A program made the translations under genes and the position numbers. DNA of 64,000 nucleotides from Bacteroidales bacterium (lineage in GTDB: Bacteria > Bacteroidota > Bacteroidia > Bacteroidales > UBA4181): the NCBI GenBank assembly GCA_031275285.1, contig JAISOY010000066.1, positions 1 through 64,000 of the forward strand, in the 5' to 3' direction. Under the pieces are notes generated by a model, which was given only the letters and a program-made list of their open reading frames with translations, ran no database searches and was not told where the DNA came from. This document shows, one piece after another, positions 47,870 through 57,469 of the stretch; the stretch's first letter is position 1; each line of letters starts with the position of its first letter.

Positions 47870-48480
47870 ATGTCTTAACAGAAAAACAAATTGATTTTAT
47901 CTCAGAAAAAATCAACGGATGTGTGCAATTATCACGAGAAATGAAAGATGACCTGATCGACCATTTCAGTTGTACCATAGAAGATGAAATGGTCAAAGGG
48001 AAGGATTTTGAAATGGCTTATCGTTTTGTTTTCGAAAAAGTATGCCCGGAAGGTTTAGACGGCTTGATAAAAGAAACATCATACATCCCGACAACAACCA
48101 AAAGGAAACGACTTAGCCGGATACTTCGAATATCCGGAATTTTCACACTGGTTGGATTTACCGCTACTGTGTTCATGAAACTTTTCCATATTCCTTTTGG
48201 TCAGATTGTATTGATGCTGACGGCTGTAGTCTGTATTTTTCTGCTTATTCCGGCATTATTCCTCTATTTCTTTCAAAAGAAAATGGGAATACGGCAAATC
48301 GGAAAATTTCCATATGTGGCCGGATGTATCGGCACTGTATTACTCATTGTTTCTGTTGTTTTTTACACTTCCCACTGGCCGGGATTATTTATTGCATTAT
48401 TATCAGCGGTCTTATGTATTGACTTTGCCGTCTTCCCTTTGATATTTACCAACCGGTACAAAACAGACATGGTAATCTAA
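47866..48480 (+). CDS. Membrane protein paired with PadR regulator
   Basis: The N-terminal 85 residues are soluble and helical (LTEKQIDFISEKINGCVQLSREMKDDLIDHFSC), like the HAAS/permease-prefix regions of PadR partners. They are followed by four hydrophobic segments in residues 90-200. No enzymatic motif is visible. Coupling to the PadR gene by ATGA suggests the regulator controls it or senses through it. The stop overlaps the convergent fhs stop. The function is unknown. Confidence 0.75.
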   Translation: MNVLTEKQIDFISEKINGCVQLSREMKDDLIDHFSCTIEDEMVKGKDFEMAYRFVFEKVCPEGLDGLIKETSYIPTTTKRKRLSRILRISGIFTLVGFTATVFMKLFHIPFGQIVLMLTAVVCIFLLIPALFLYFFQKKMGIRQIGKFPYVAGCIGTVLLIVSVVFYTSHWPGLFIALLSAVLCIDFAVFPLIFTNRYKTDMVI

Positions 48481-50153
48481 AACAATCCGGCAATATTTCC
48501 CTGATCATCTATGGCTATATGTTCTGCAGAGGGTATGGAAGGAAGGCCGGGCATCCGCATGATTTCTCCGGAGATGGGAATAACAAACCCCGCTCCGGCA
48601 GCGATTTCTATTTCCCGGATGTTAAAAATAAAATCGTGGGGAGCACCTAGCAGAGCAGGATTATCCGATAATGATTTTTGTGTTTTGGCAATGCAGACAG
48701 GAAGTCCGGCTAACCCCAGATCATTGATACTTTTCAGATCCGATATCGCTTTTTTACTGTACTCTATTTGTGAAGCTCCATAAATATTTTTAGCGATTTT
48801 TTCTATCTTTTTCTCTATCGGGTGGGAAAGCTCATACAATGGTTTGAATGGTACTGGGTCTCTTTTGGCTATCCGGAGAACGGCTTCAGCCAGTTCAACA
48901 GCTCCTTCTCCGCCTTTTGCCCATACATCAACGGGTATGGCCTGTACAGATCTTTCATTGCATAATTTTTTGACCAGGTTTATCTCATCATCGGTATCCG
49001 TTGCAAAACGGTTGATGGCCACTATGACCGGAAGACCGAAAGAACGAACGTTTTCAATATGTTTATTCAGGTTTTCCATACCATTAGTGATGGCCTGCAG
49101 ATCGGGCTTTTTTAAATCAGCAATAGCTATTCCGCCATGGTACTTTAATGCACGTACGGTAGCGGATAAAACCACTACTTTCGGGGAAATTCCTGCATTG
49201 CGGCATTTCAGATCCAGGAATTTTTCCCCGCCGAGATCAAACCCGAATCCGGCTTCAGTTACTACATACTCACTCAACGACATAGCTGTATATGTGGCTA
49301 TGGTAGAGTTGGTTCCCTGGGCAATATTAGCAAAAGGTCCTCCATGCAAAATGGCTGGAGTATGTTCAGTTGTTTGTACCAGGTTAGGGAAAATAGCTTC
49401 CTTCATCAGGACAGTCATAGCTCCGTCAGCTTTCAGGTCACGACAATATACGGGTTGTTTATCATAAGTATAGCCAATAAAGATATTTCCGATACGCTGT
49501 TGCAGATCATTCATATCCTTTGCCATACATAAGATAGCCATTAATTCGGAAGCAGCGGTGATGTCAAACCCGGTTTCCCGGGGTACTCCATTGGCACTTC
49601 CACCTAATCCAATGATGATCTGGCGCAAAGAACGGTCATTCATATCCATTACCCGTTTCCAGACAACACTTCCCGGGTTGATTCCTAAATTATTTGTTTT
49701 GTTTTGTATGTTATTGTCAATCAATGCTGCCAGTAGATTATTTGCTTTTTCAACGGCAGAAAAATCACCGGTAAAATGAAGGTTGATATCCTCCATCGGT
49801 AGTACCTGGGAATAACCACCACCGGCAGCTCCCCCTTTTATCCCGAAAATAGGCCCTAATGAAGGTTCCCGCAATGCTACAATAGATGACTTTCCGATTT
49901 TGTTTAAAGCCATCGACAGGCCGATGGATACGGTTGTTTTTCCTTCCCCCGCAGGAGTCGGAGACATGGCCGATACCAAAATCAGGTTCGATCGATCTAT
50001 ATTCTTTTTGTCAATGAATGATAACGGTAACTTGGCTTTGTATTTACCATAGAGGGATAGATCTTCCTGAGGTATATTCAAAGAAGCAGCAATATCTGTA
50101 ATGGGCTTCATCCGGATCGAACGGGCAATTTCTATGTCACTTAACATATTCAT
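48477..50153 (-). CDS. fhs: Formate-tetrahydrofolate ligase
   Basis: It catalyses ATP-dependent formation of 10-formyltetrahydrofolate in one-carbon metabolism. The P-loop TPAGEGKTT, REPSLGPIFGIKGGAAGGG, HFTGDFSAVEKANN, NLVQTTEHTPAILHGGPFANIAQG and TEAGFGFDLGGEKF are diagnostic. Length 558 residues is standard. An ATG two codons downstream (50147) is an alternative start. It is monocistronic, and its stop overlaps the stop of the convergent gene. Confidence 0.97.
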   Translation of the reverse strand: MNMLSDIEIARSIRMKPITDIAASLNIPQEDLSLYGKYKAKLPLSFIDKKNIDRSNLILVSAMSPTPAGEGKTTVSIGLSMALNKIGKSSIVALREPSLGPIFGIKGGAAGGGYSQVLPMEDINLHFTGDFSAVEKANNLLAALIDNNIQNKTNNLGINPGSVVWKRVMDMNDRSLRQIIIGLGGSANGVPRETGFDITAASELMAILCMAKDMNDLQQRIGNIFIGYTYDKQPVYCRDLKADGAMTVLMKEAIFPNLVQTTEHTPAILHGGPFANIAQGTNSTIATYTAMSLSEYVVTEAGFGFDLGGEKFLDLKCRNAGISPKVVVLSATVRALKYHGGIAIADLKKPDLQAITNGMENLNKHIENVRSFGLPVIVAINRFATDTDDEINLVKKLCNERSVQAIPVDVWAKGGEGAVELAEAVLRIAKRDPVPFKPLYELSHPIEKKIEKIAKNIYGASQIEYSKKAISDLKSINDLGLAGLPVCIAKTQKSLSDNPALLGAPHDFIFNIREIEIAAGAGFVIPISGEIMRMPGLPSIPSAEHIAIDDQGNIAGLF

Positions 50154-50242
50154 GATATGGTAGTATTAATGAATATACAATAATACAACAAATACCCATG
50201 ATTCCCTAATCAGGATTTACAAATTACGTTCCTTCGGATGTA

Positions 50243-50842
50243 TTATTTTTTTGATAAAGTGAGTTGAAGATTATTTTCTTTGATCAATCTGCGAAGGTTG
50301 ATCAAAGCATAACGCATCCGTCCTAATGCTGTGTTGATACTCACATTGGTATGATCTGCTATTTCCTTAAAACTCAGATCTCCGTAATGGCGTAGAAGGA
50401 TCACTTCTTTTTGCTCTTCAGGCAGATAATCGATCAGATTACGTATATCCTCATAAATCTGGAATTGCACCATCTCTTCCTCGATCGTATTTTCTGAATA
50501 TTTTGGCGAATTGAGTACCGGAACGGTGAAGTTATCTGTTGATTTTATATTTAACAGCTTTTCCTGACGATACTGGTCAATGATCAGGTTATGCGCAATA
50601 CGCGTTATCCAGGGCAAAAAACGTCCGGATTCGGAATAACGTCCATCGAGTAAGGAGGTAATAGCTTTAATGCATGCTTCCTGAAAAATATCTTCCGCAG
50701 CATGCTTATTCTTAACAGTGTAATAAATGTATGAAAACAAACGCCTTTGGTGGCGTTCGATTAACATTTCAAAACTCTTCCCATTACCTGCAATAAATTG
50801 TTCGACCAACGTCTGGTCCGACAATTCTTGTAGATTATTCAT
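50243..50842 (-). CDS. ECF-type RNA polymerase sigma factor (autonomous)
   Basis: Region 2 (FEMLIERHQRRLFSYIYYTVKNKHAAEDIFQEACIKA, shown only in part) and region 4 (LPEEQKEVILLRHYGDLSFKEIADHTNVSINTALGRM) are complete. The ATG at 50842 is selected because it lies after a clear promoter; an upstream in-frame TTG would add three residues. No FecR or other anti-sigma gene is adjacent, unlike the PUL sigma factor, so it may respond to a different signal such as envelope stress. About 199 residues. Confidence 0.9.
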   Translation of the reverse strand: MNNLQELSDQTLVEQFIAGNGKSFEMLIERHQRRLFSYIYYTVKNKHAAEDIFQEACIKAITSLLDGRYSESGRFLPWITRIAHNLIIDQYRQEKLLNIKSTDNFTVPVLNSPKYSENTIEEEMVQFQIYEDIRNLIDYLPEEQKEVILLRHYGDLSFKEIADHTNVSINTALGRMRYALINLRRLIKENNLQLTLSKK

Positions 50843-50916
50843 CTGCAACAATAAATTGGTTAAAAGAGTAAAAGAATGTTATCGATAAATTGGCTTATTA
50901 TAAATGAAACATACAA

Positions 50917-50949
50917 CAAATGTAATATATATTTTTATAAAATGACAAA
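50917..50949 (-). promoter_or_regulatory. Bacteroidota-type promoter of the autonomous ECF sigma gene
   Basis: On the minus strand TTTG (complement of 50946-50949) and TACATTTG (complement of 50917-50924) are 21 bases apart. Transcription would start near 50910, giving a leader of about 70 bases. The -33 element overlaps the last bases before the stop of the neighbouring lipoprotein gene. Confidence 0.65.
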
Positions 50950-50950
50950 A

Positions 50951-51916
50951 TCATTCAATAATTGCATCCAGAATAATTACCGAACCATGGGGGATTATGC
51001 GCTGTCCGGTGTTACCGTCATAAAGTATTTCATTATAGTCTTCTCCGTAATATACCCTGTAAGGCATAGCGATCGATACTCTTCCACCTTTATTCATCTT
51101 TAAGAATATTTCTTTCATGATATTGGGGGCAGCATTAAAAAATTGCGAACTTTCAGAATTCCATGTAGTTTCACCGTCTTTAAGATAAGTATGCTGTACT
51201 CCATCCAGCATGGTATAATAAACATTTATTTTTACTTTTACCCGGGGAGATTCTATTGAATCGCCGGATCCCTTATCAATTACAGAAAACATTACTTTAT
51301 ACTCTTTAGAATCAACGGTTGATTTGGTAACCAGAGTGTCAACCGTTCCATATTTTGATAAGTAGCTATTCATCAATGATTCCTGATAAAGAGTAAGATC
51401 TTCTATGATTTTTACTATTTTTACTTCTAATACCCGGGAAATAAAATCAGCTCCTGAAGGAAAGAGCATATTATGGCGGGAAGAGAAAAAAATACTTCCG
51501 GTTTCTCCTTCGCCTATCAATCCCAATCCTTTATATACACCTGTTAATGAAGGAGCTGAAAGTTGCCACAATTCAGGCCCTCCATATATATAAAACGGAT
51601 AATAGATCGGTTGATAACTTTCATAATCCTGGTAACTAACCCTCTCTACTTTGTCTTCGAAGAGCTGTCGGAGTATAAAATCTACCAATACATACTGTCC
51701 TGGTTCCGGTTTAGGTTGTTCTGTATCAGATGCTATAATATATAAGCCATTTGGTACACTATTTGTCAATTCTTTTGCATCCGGATAGTTAGCCTGTATG
51801 TACTCATCCAACTTTCGGTCTTCATTTGCCAGTTTTTCAGAAGAATCATCCTTATTACAAGATGCTAAAACCCCCAACATACATGTAATAATAAAGAAAA
51901 AGTTTCTATTCATCAT
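50951..51916 (-). CDS. Lipoprotein with degenerate FKBP-like domains
   Basis: The signal peptide ends in the lipobox VLASC. After an acidic helical segment (ANEDRKLDEYIQANYPDAK) there is a beta-rich region around YIIASDTEQPKPEPGQYVLVDFILR and GLGLIGEGETGSIFFSS that follows the FKBP fold pattern but lacks the usual aromatic active-site residues. A second similar unit at residues 220-321 ends in MPYRVYYGE and HGSVIILDAIIE. It lies downstream of a true FKBP-type lipoprotein, with 80 bases between. It may be a folding factor or a non-catalytic relative. Confidence 0.65.
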   Translation of the reverse strand: MMNRNFFFIITCMLGVLASCNKDDSSEKLANEDRKLDEYIQANYPDAKELTNSVPNGLYIIASDTEQPKPEPGQYVLVDFILRQLFEDKVERVSYQDYESYQPIYYPFYIYGGPELWQLSAPSLTGVYKGLGLIGEGETGSIFFSSRHNMLFPSGADFISRVLEVKIVKIIEDLTLYQESLMNSYLSKYGTVDTLVTKSTVDSKEYKVMFSVIDKGSGDSIESPRVKVKINVYYTMLDGVQHTYLKDGETTWNSESSQFFNAAPNIMKEIFLKMNKGGRVSIAMPYRVYYGEDYNEILYDGNTGQRIIPHGSVIILDAIIE

Positions 51917-51955
51917 GAAAAGTTAAAATAATATTCATCAATTTATTAGACGATG

Positions 51956-51963
51956 CAAAACTA
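51956..51963 (-). promoter_or_regulatory. Candidate -7 box upstream of the FKBP-like lipoprotein
   Basis: The minus strand reads TAGTTTTG, a TAnnTTTG match 39 bases before the ATG. No -33 partner is obvious. Confidence 0.45.
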
Positions 51964-51996
51964 CTAACGTTGCGTTGATGTTAAGAAAAAATCGAC

Positions 51997-52866
51997 TCAT
52001 TTAACATTAATTAACTCAATTTTGTATACAACCGGTGTAAAAGGAGGTATGATTCCGGATTGGGTACCCTCGATTCCAAAGGCCTGGTCGGAAGGAATGA
52101 CCACTAAAGCCTTTTCACCCGGACACATCCTGCCGATTATTTTTTCAAGACCACGAATTACCTGTTCTTGCTCACCATATACAAATTGAAACGGCTCATT
52201 CCGCAAATATGTTGAATCAAAGAAACGTCCGTTTAAGAAACGTCCTTCATAATGAACGGTGACAGTATCTCCTCTTCTTACTGCAGGACCGGTTCCGGCT
52301 TGTTGCACGATATAATATATACCATCTTCAACAGGGGGGGCACCTATCTTTTCTTTACGGATATATTGCTGTAGTAACAATTTTTCATATGCACCAAAAT
52401 CTTCCACCCAGTGAAGAAAAGCTTCTTTTTCTTTTAAATATTCGGATGTTGTCTGGATATCCAGCATTTTTACAGAAAGTTTCATTTCCATGTGATTCTG
52501 TAAGTGGTCAGGAACAGAACTTTCTAATGTTTTTTCAAAAAAATCGACAAGGGAAATGATAAATTCAGCTGAATCATGTTCGCACATCAAACAAAAACAT
52601 TGATCAATGGATCCCGGAAAGCCCGGATCAGTTACTTTAAATTTCCTTATTCCCGAAAAGAAAACAGAATCATCCAATGTTTTGTATGTAAGGTTTACGG
52701 TAATATAATTTCCAAAATGACAACATTTGTCTCTATCGCCCACCTCCAGGAGCCTATAATAAATGCCTTCTTCATTTCTGGTGTATCCCGGGTAGGGATC
52801 ATGGCAGGAAAACATTACCAGGATCACAATCATCCCGGATAATATGGTCAACTTATATTTTTGCAT
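51997..52866 (-). CDS. FKBP-type peptidyl-prolyl isomerase lipoprotein
   Basis: A lipobox (VMFSC) is followed by a divergent first FKBP-like domain (residues 35-135) and a canonical C-terminal FKBP domain with GDTVTVHYEGRFLNGRFFDS, VIRGLEKIIGRMCPGEKALVVIPS and YGxx-type closing strands. PPIases of this kind assist folding in the periplasm. The gene overlaps kdsB by 14 bases and is probably cotranscribed with it. The first domain has Cys-rich segments (DRDKCCHFG, QCFCLMCEHD) that are unusual and could form disulfides or bind metal. Confidence 0.86.
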   Translation of the reverse strand: MQKYKLTILSGMIVILVMFSCHDPYPGYTRNEEGIYYRLLEVGDRDKCCHFGNYITVNLTYKTLDDSVFFSGIRKFKVTDPGFPGSIDQCFCLMCEHDSAEFIISLVDFFEKTLESSVPDHLQNHMEMKLSVKMLDIQTTSEYLKEKEAFLHWVEDFGAYEKLLLQQYIRKEKIGAPPVEDGIYYIVQQAGTGPAVRRGDTVTVHYEGRFLNGRFFDSTYLRNEPFQFVYGEQEQVIRGLEKIIGRMCPGEKALVVIPSDQAFGIEGTQSGIIPPFTPVVYKIELINVK

Positions 52867-53614
52867 TTTCAGTCAGCCATTTACACGCGGCTTCCAGGTC
52901 ATCGGGTGTATCGATTGCAATAGTTTCCTGATCGGTTTGTATCACTTTGATGTAGAAATCATTTTCCAACCAGCGGTTTTGTTCGAGTGATTCCGCAATT
53001 TCCAGGGGCGATTGTGCTAATTGGGTTAACTGTCTGAGTGCTTCAGTCCTGTATGCATATAATCCTAGATGCCAGTAAAAAGTTTGCTGGTTCAGCCATT
53101 CTTCCTGTTTGTACCCACGTACATAAGGAACAACGGAACGACTGAAATATAAAGCATGGGCTGAAGGAGTAATCACAGCTTTCACATTATTCGGGTTCAA
53201 TAAATCATTTATATGGTCAAATGTCCGCACTACTGTGGCAATCTGTACAGAACTTTCTTCGAAACATTCAGCTAAGCGGCGTAGCAAACCCGGATCCACA
53301 AATGGTTCGTCTCCCTGTATATTAACTACTACCTCCGGATTTTCTCCATACATTTCCTGAAGTAATACCAAAGCCTCGGCGCAACGGTCTGTTCCGCTAT
53401 TATGCGATGGGGAGGTCATTACGACAGTACCACCAAAACGCTTCACTTCCTGGACAATTCGTTCGTCATCTGTAGCTACGGCAACTATTTCAAAAGCTTT
53501 GGAAGCTTGCTGATATACCCGCTCTATCATAGTTTTCCCCTGAATTTTAGCCAAAGGTTTACCAGGGAAACGTGTTGAGGCATATCGTGCCGGAATGATA
53601 CCAAAAGTTTTCAA
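52853..53614 (-). CDS. kdsB: 3-deoxy-manno-octulosonate cytidylyltransferase
   Basis: It activates KDO as CMP-KDO for lipid A-core synthesis. The N-terminal GIIPARYASTRFPGKPL and VVNIQGDEPFVDP motifs and the C-terminal AIDTPDDLEAACKWL are standard. The frame closes a few codons upstream, and a TTG at 53614 gives the family start (M)KTFGIIPARY, so TTG is almost certainly used. Length 253 residues is normal. It heads a small operon with the FKBP lipoprotein. Confidence 0.96.
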   Translation of the reverse strand: MKTFGIIPARYASTRFPGKPLAKIQGKTMIERVYQQASKAFEIVAVATDDERIVQEVKRFGGTVVMTSPSHNSGTDRCAEALVLLQEMYGENPEVVVNIQGDEPFVDPGLLRRLAECFEESSVQIATVVRTFDHINDLLNPNNVKAVITPSAHALYFSRSVVPYVRGYKQEEWLNQQTFYWHLGLYAYRTEALRQLTQLAQSPLEIAESLEQNRWLENDFYIKVIQTDQETIAIDTPDDLEAACKWLTENAKI

Positions 53615-53640
53615 ATTTTCTTTTTATGATTTCTGGAATG

Positions 53641-53670
53641 CAAATATATAAAACGCTATGTTTATTCAAA
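53641..53670 (-). promoter_or_regulatory. Bacteroidota-type promoter of kdsB
   Basis: On the minus strand TTTG (complement of 53667-53670) and TATATTTG (complement of 53641-53648) are 18 bases apart. This places the transcript start about 15-20 bases before the TTG start codon. Confidence 0.7.
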
Positions 53671-53745
53671 CGGAAATGATCAAAACTATTTTAAAATATC
53701 CGTCGATAAAAATTTTATAAAAATGATATTATTACAAAAATGATT

Positions 53746-53753
53746 TATATTTG
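53746..53753 (+). promoter_or_regulatory. Possible -7 box upstream of the (AG)25 tract
   Basis: TATATTTG matches TAnnTTTG on the plus strand. Together with the hairpin terminator at 53947 it would frame a transcript of about 225 bases carrying the microsatellite. No -33 TTTG is present, so the promoter is tentative. Confidence 0.4.
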
Positions 53754-53788
53754 CAAAATATATAATATCGATTAAGCGTATATCTCCA

Positions 53789-53923
<135 letters not shown>

Positions 53924-53946
53924 GGAGAATCTTATTTCTACATATA

Positions 53947-53985
53947 GCCGTACCATTGTTTTTTCAACAATGGGCGGCTTCTTTA
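53947..53985 (+). terminator. Rho-independent terminator-like hairpin upstream of the second SusC
   Basis: The stem consists of GCCG/CGGC plus an 8-bp CCATTGTT/AACAATGG segment around a five-base loop, followed by a T-rich stretch. It would end any plus-strand transcript coming through the AG tract before it reaches susC. Confidence 0.65.
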
Positions 53986-54102
53986 TTTTCAACCTTATAA
54001 GTTTGGGGCCGAATGAGACTATTGTTTAGCATTAATTGACCGATGTCTTTCTAAATTTTGAAAAAAAATGAAAAATTTCCTATACAAATAATAAATGTGT
54101 AT

Positions 54103-54122
54103 TTCCGTGCGCGCGCACGGAA
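54103..54122. promoter_or_regulatory. Perfect 20-bp GC-rich palindrome in the susC upstream region
   Basis: TTCCGTGCGCGCGCACGGAA reads the same on both strands and stands out in otherwise very AT-rich DNA, 168 bases before the SusC start. It could be a dimeric regulator operator or an RNA hairpin; no T-run follows, so it is not a simple terminator. Confidence 0.5.
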
Positions 54123-54289
54123 GGGGTAATATAAGTAGATAAAAACAAAACCAACAGTATAAACCATTTAAAAATAATTTTTTAGCCTATGAACAAATCA
54201 ATATGAAAGGACTCTATTACAAAATTTATCTGATGAAGTTGATTCATCATAACAATATCAAATATTAAACTTAAAAATGAACATAAAAC

Positions 54290-57200
54290 ATGAGTAAAGG
54301 AATTTATGGAAAACGAGGTACATTACGAAAACTGCTGTATACTTTGTGTATCGTTTGTACTTGTACAATTTCATTATTTGCCCAACAAGAAGTAAACCTT
54401 AGCGGAGTTGTCCTTGATGAAAAAGATGAACCTCTACCCGGGGCATCGATTTTGGTTAAAGGATCTACGAGGGGGGTAATGACAGATCCTGATGGCGCTT
54501 TTTCCATTAAGGTATCGCCAACAGACCAATTGGTCGTTTCGTTTGTCGGTTATGAGGATTTTACCCTTGAAGTAGGTGCTCAGACTAAAGTAAGTATCAC
54601 CCTTTCTCCGAAAGCGAATGAGTTGGATGAAGTAACGATTGTAGCGTTCGGTAAGCAGAAGAAAGAAAGCGTTGTTGCGTCTGTTTCAACGGTGAAAGTC
54701 TCTGATTTGAAAGTACCCTCATCCAATCTTACCACTGCGTTTGCGGGAAGGATTGCCGGCCTTATTTCGGTTCAAACTACCGGCGAGCCGGGTGCGGATA
54801 ATGCAGACTTTTTTGTGCGCGGTGTATCGTCTTTCGAAGGAGGACGCTCCAATCCGTTGATCCTCATAGACGGTTTTGAAGCCACAAAAGATGATTTGGC
54901 ACGTTTGCAACCCGATGACATCGAAAGCTTTTCGGTAATGAAGGACGCTTCGGCTTCTGTACTTTATGGAGCGCGCGGCGCTAACGGTATCATCATAGTG
55001 ACCACTAAACCCGGAACTGAAGGTGCGCCAAGAATCAGCGCCAGGGTAGACGTGAACGTTACTACGCCTACACGCGAAAAAAAGGTGTTGGACGGACCAA
55101 CGTATATGAGAATGTACAACGAAGCGTTGATTAGCCGAAATCCGGAGTCGGTACCATATTACAGTGAACAGAAGATACAGTCGACCATACGTGGCGATAA
55201 TCCGAATATTTATCCCAATGTGGATTGGTACGACGAAATGTTCAACAATGCCACCGTCAATACCAAAGCCAACATCAATGTGTCAGGCGGCGGTGGGGTT
55301 GCAACTTATTATGTGTCTGGAGGATACGATCATGATAACGGATTGTTGAAAACCAATCAGTCAAACTCTTTCGACAATAATATCTCTATCAATCGTGTAC
55401 ATATCCGTAATAACGTCATTTTGAAGCTGTCGTCCACCACAAAACTGGATACCCGTATCCAGGGGCGTTTTGAAAACTATAACGGTCCCTATAGATCGGC
55501 AAAGGATATATATTATTCCGTTATGCTCGCAAATCCGGTAGACCATCCGGTGATATATGAGCCTGACGCAGCCAGGATGCATGCCGACCATGTTCTTTTC
55601 GGCAACACTTATGACAATAACCAGTATATGAAAACCAATCCTTATGCACAGATGGTGATGGGATACGAAGACAGGCAGGAAAACAGGATTTCGGCGCAGG
55701 CCACGTTGCTGCAGGATTTGGATTTCATCACGGAGGGGTTGAAATTGCAGTTGAAAGGATCGGCTGCTACCTGGAGCAAAAGTTCGGGGTTAAGATTTTT
55801 TACACCGTTTTATTATGGGTTAGACAGTTACAATATGGTAACCGGCGAACACACGCTTTATTGCCTCAATCCGACCAACACTAATAACAAGTTGGGAGAC
55901 GTTATACCGAGTCGCGACGGCGATGCGCTGTATTCCGGCGAACTTCGCCTGAACTGGGAAAGGATTTTCGGCGTTCACTCAGTAGGCGCTATGGTGGTTG
56001 GTACCCTGTCGAGCAAGCAATTGACAAGTGGTAACAGCACGTCTATCTTTGAACAGTTGCCCGAAAAAAATATGGGCATTTCAGGTAGAGCGACTTATGG
56101 TTTCGATTCGCGTTATTTCGTGGAATTTGCATTCGGATACAACGGATCGGAAAAATTTTCTTCTGACAAAGCATACGGCTTCTTCCCGTCCATTGGCCTC
56201 GGTTGGTTGATCTCGAACGAACCGTATTGGAACGTGAGCAAAAATATCATCAGCAACCTCAAACTGAAATTTACATGGGGAAGAGTCGGGAATGATGCAC
56301 TTGACGGGCGCGGCGGACGCTTCTTCTACCTCTCGCAATTCAACAGAGGCGGAGGAGCTTACATTTTTGGCGAAGATTTCCTGAACCGCTATGAAGGTTA
56401 CAGCATTGCACGTTATCCCAATGCCGACATCTCGTGGGAAGTATCCAATAAATACAATCTTGGATTGGAATTGGGATTCCTGAAAGACCAGGCCATCAAA
56501 CTTCAAATTGACGCATTTTTAGACAACAGGGAGAATATCTATGAACTGCGCCAGAATTACCCACACAGTGCAGGACTGGAAGTGAATATCAGGACCAATT
56601 CAGGCAGGGTACGCTCAAAGGGTATTGAAGCTGAATTGGATATACAGCACAATTTTACTACTGATTTTTGGGTGACCGGACGCGGTAATTTTACGTTTGC
56701 CGTTAATGAGATCCTTGAAAAGGACGAGCCTAATTACAGGGACGATTACCGCAGCCAGATAGGACATTCCACCACGCAAAAATGGGGATTGGTAGCCGAA
56801 AGGCTTTTTGTGGATGATCAGGAAGTGGCCAACTCGCCCAAGCAGTATGATGGAAATTACATGGCAGGCGACATCAAATACAAGGACGTCAACGGCGATG
56901 GCATCATCAATGATGAAGACCAGATACCGATGGGATATCCCACTTCGCCCCAGATACAATATGGCTTCGGGCTCTCTGCCGGATATAAGAAATTCGATTT
57001 ATCGTTCTTTTTCCAGGGTAACGCAAGGGTTTCGTTCTTTATCAACTCAGGTACGGGCGGTGGCACCGATGGTACGGAAGGTATTGCTCCGCTTGTCAAC
57101 CGGCGAAATGCGCTGGAAATTGTCGAACGCGACTATTGGAGCGAAACCAACCCTAACGTACATGCATTTTGGCCCAGATTGTCGGTTCGCACTTTAGATA

Positions 57201-57445
57201 ATAATACGAAACAATCATCATGGTGGTTGCGCAATAACTCATTCCTCAGGTTGAAAACCGTGGAATTTGGATATAGTGTCGGAAGTCTCCCTAAAATTAA
57301 AATCTCAAACCTGAGATTCTATTTCAGCGGCGAAAATTTCTTTGTGTTGAGTCGTTTTAAATTGTGGGATCCAGAACAAGGAAGAAATGGATTAGGATAT
57401 CCGCTCAACAGGAAATATAATATTGGACTTCATGTTACATTTTAG
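54290..57445 (+). CDS. SusC/RagA-family TonB-dependent transporter, right locus
   Basis: A signal peptide (ending LFAQ) is followed directly by a carboxypeptidase-like regulatory domain (residues 36-120), the plug (from about 123, DEVTIVAFGKQKKES; VRGVSSF; GARGANGIIIVTTK) and a beta-barrel ending IGLHVTF. There is no STN domain, so it is not expected to signal through FecR. The plug and barrel are clearly paralogous to the left-locus SusC (shared KVPSSNL-TA-AGRIAGL stretch). Codons are richer in GC-ending forms than in the left locus. 1051 residues, first gene of a plus-strand operon with SusD and two auxiliary lipoproteins. Confidence 0.94.
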   Translation: MSKGIYGKRGTLRKLLYTLCIVCTCTISLFAQQEVNLSGVVLDEKDEPLPGASILVKGSTRGVMTDPDGAFSIKVSPTDQLVVSFVGYEDFTLEVGAQTKVSITLSPKANELDEVTIVAFGKQKKESVVASVSTVKVSDLKVPSSNLTTAFAGRIAGLISVQTTGEPGADNADFFVRGVSSFEGGRSNPLILIDGFEATKDDLARLQPDDIESFSVMKDASASVLYGARGANGIIIVTTKPGTEGAPRISARVDVNVTTPTREKKVLDGPTYMRMYNEALISRNPESVPYYSEQKIQSTIRGDNPNIYPNVDWYDEMFNNATVNTKANINVSGGGGVATYYVSGGYDHDNGLLKTNQSNSFDNNISINRVHIRNNVILKLSSTTKLDTRIQGRFENYNGPYRSAKDIYYSVMLANPVDHPVIYEPDAARMHADHVLFGNTYDNNQYMKTNPYAQMVMGYEDRQENRISAQATLLQDLDFITEGLKLQLKGSAATWSKSSGLRFFTPFYYGLDSYNMVTGEHTLYCLNPTNTNNKLGDVIPSRDGDALYSGELRLNWERIFGVHSVGAMVVGTLSSKQLTSGNSTSIFEQLPEKNMGISGRATYGFDSRYFVEFAFGYNGSEKFSSDKAYGFFPSIGLGWLISNEPYWNVSKNIISNLKLKFTWGRVGNDALDGRGGRFFYLSQFNRGGGAYIFGEDFLNRYEGYSIARYPNADISWEVSNKYNLGLELGFLKDQAIKLQIDAFLDNRENIYELRQNYPHSAGLEVNIRTNSGRVRSKGIEAELDIQHNFTTDFWVTGRGNFTFAVNEILEKDEPNYRDDYRSQIGHSTTQKWGLVAERLFVDDQEVANSPKQYDGNYMAGDIKYKDVNGDGIINDEDQIPMGYPTSPQIQYGFGLSAGYKKFDLSFFFQGNARVSFFINSGTGGGTDGTEGIAPLVNRRNALEIVERDYWSETNPNVHAFWPRLSVRTLDNNTKQSSWWLRNNSFLRLKTVEFGYSVGSLPKIKISNLRFYFSGENFFVLSRFKLWDPEQGRNGLGYPLNRKYNIGLHVTF

Positions 57446-57469
57446 TTCATCACATAAATAAGAAATCAA

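Noticed and set aside
48844-49467. 207-codon frame antisense to fhs
   Set aside because: It is a shadow of a highly conserved enzyme gene.
54203-54268. 21-codon ORF just upstream of the right susC
   Set aside because: It could be a leader peptide, but there is no amino-acid bias, hairpin partner or clear promoter to support it.
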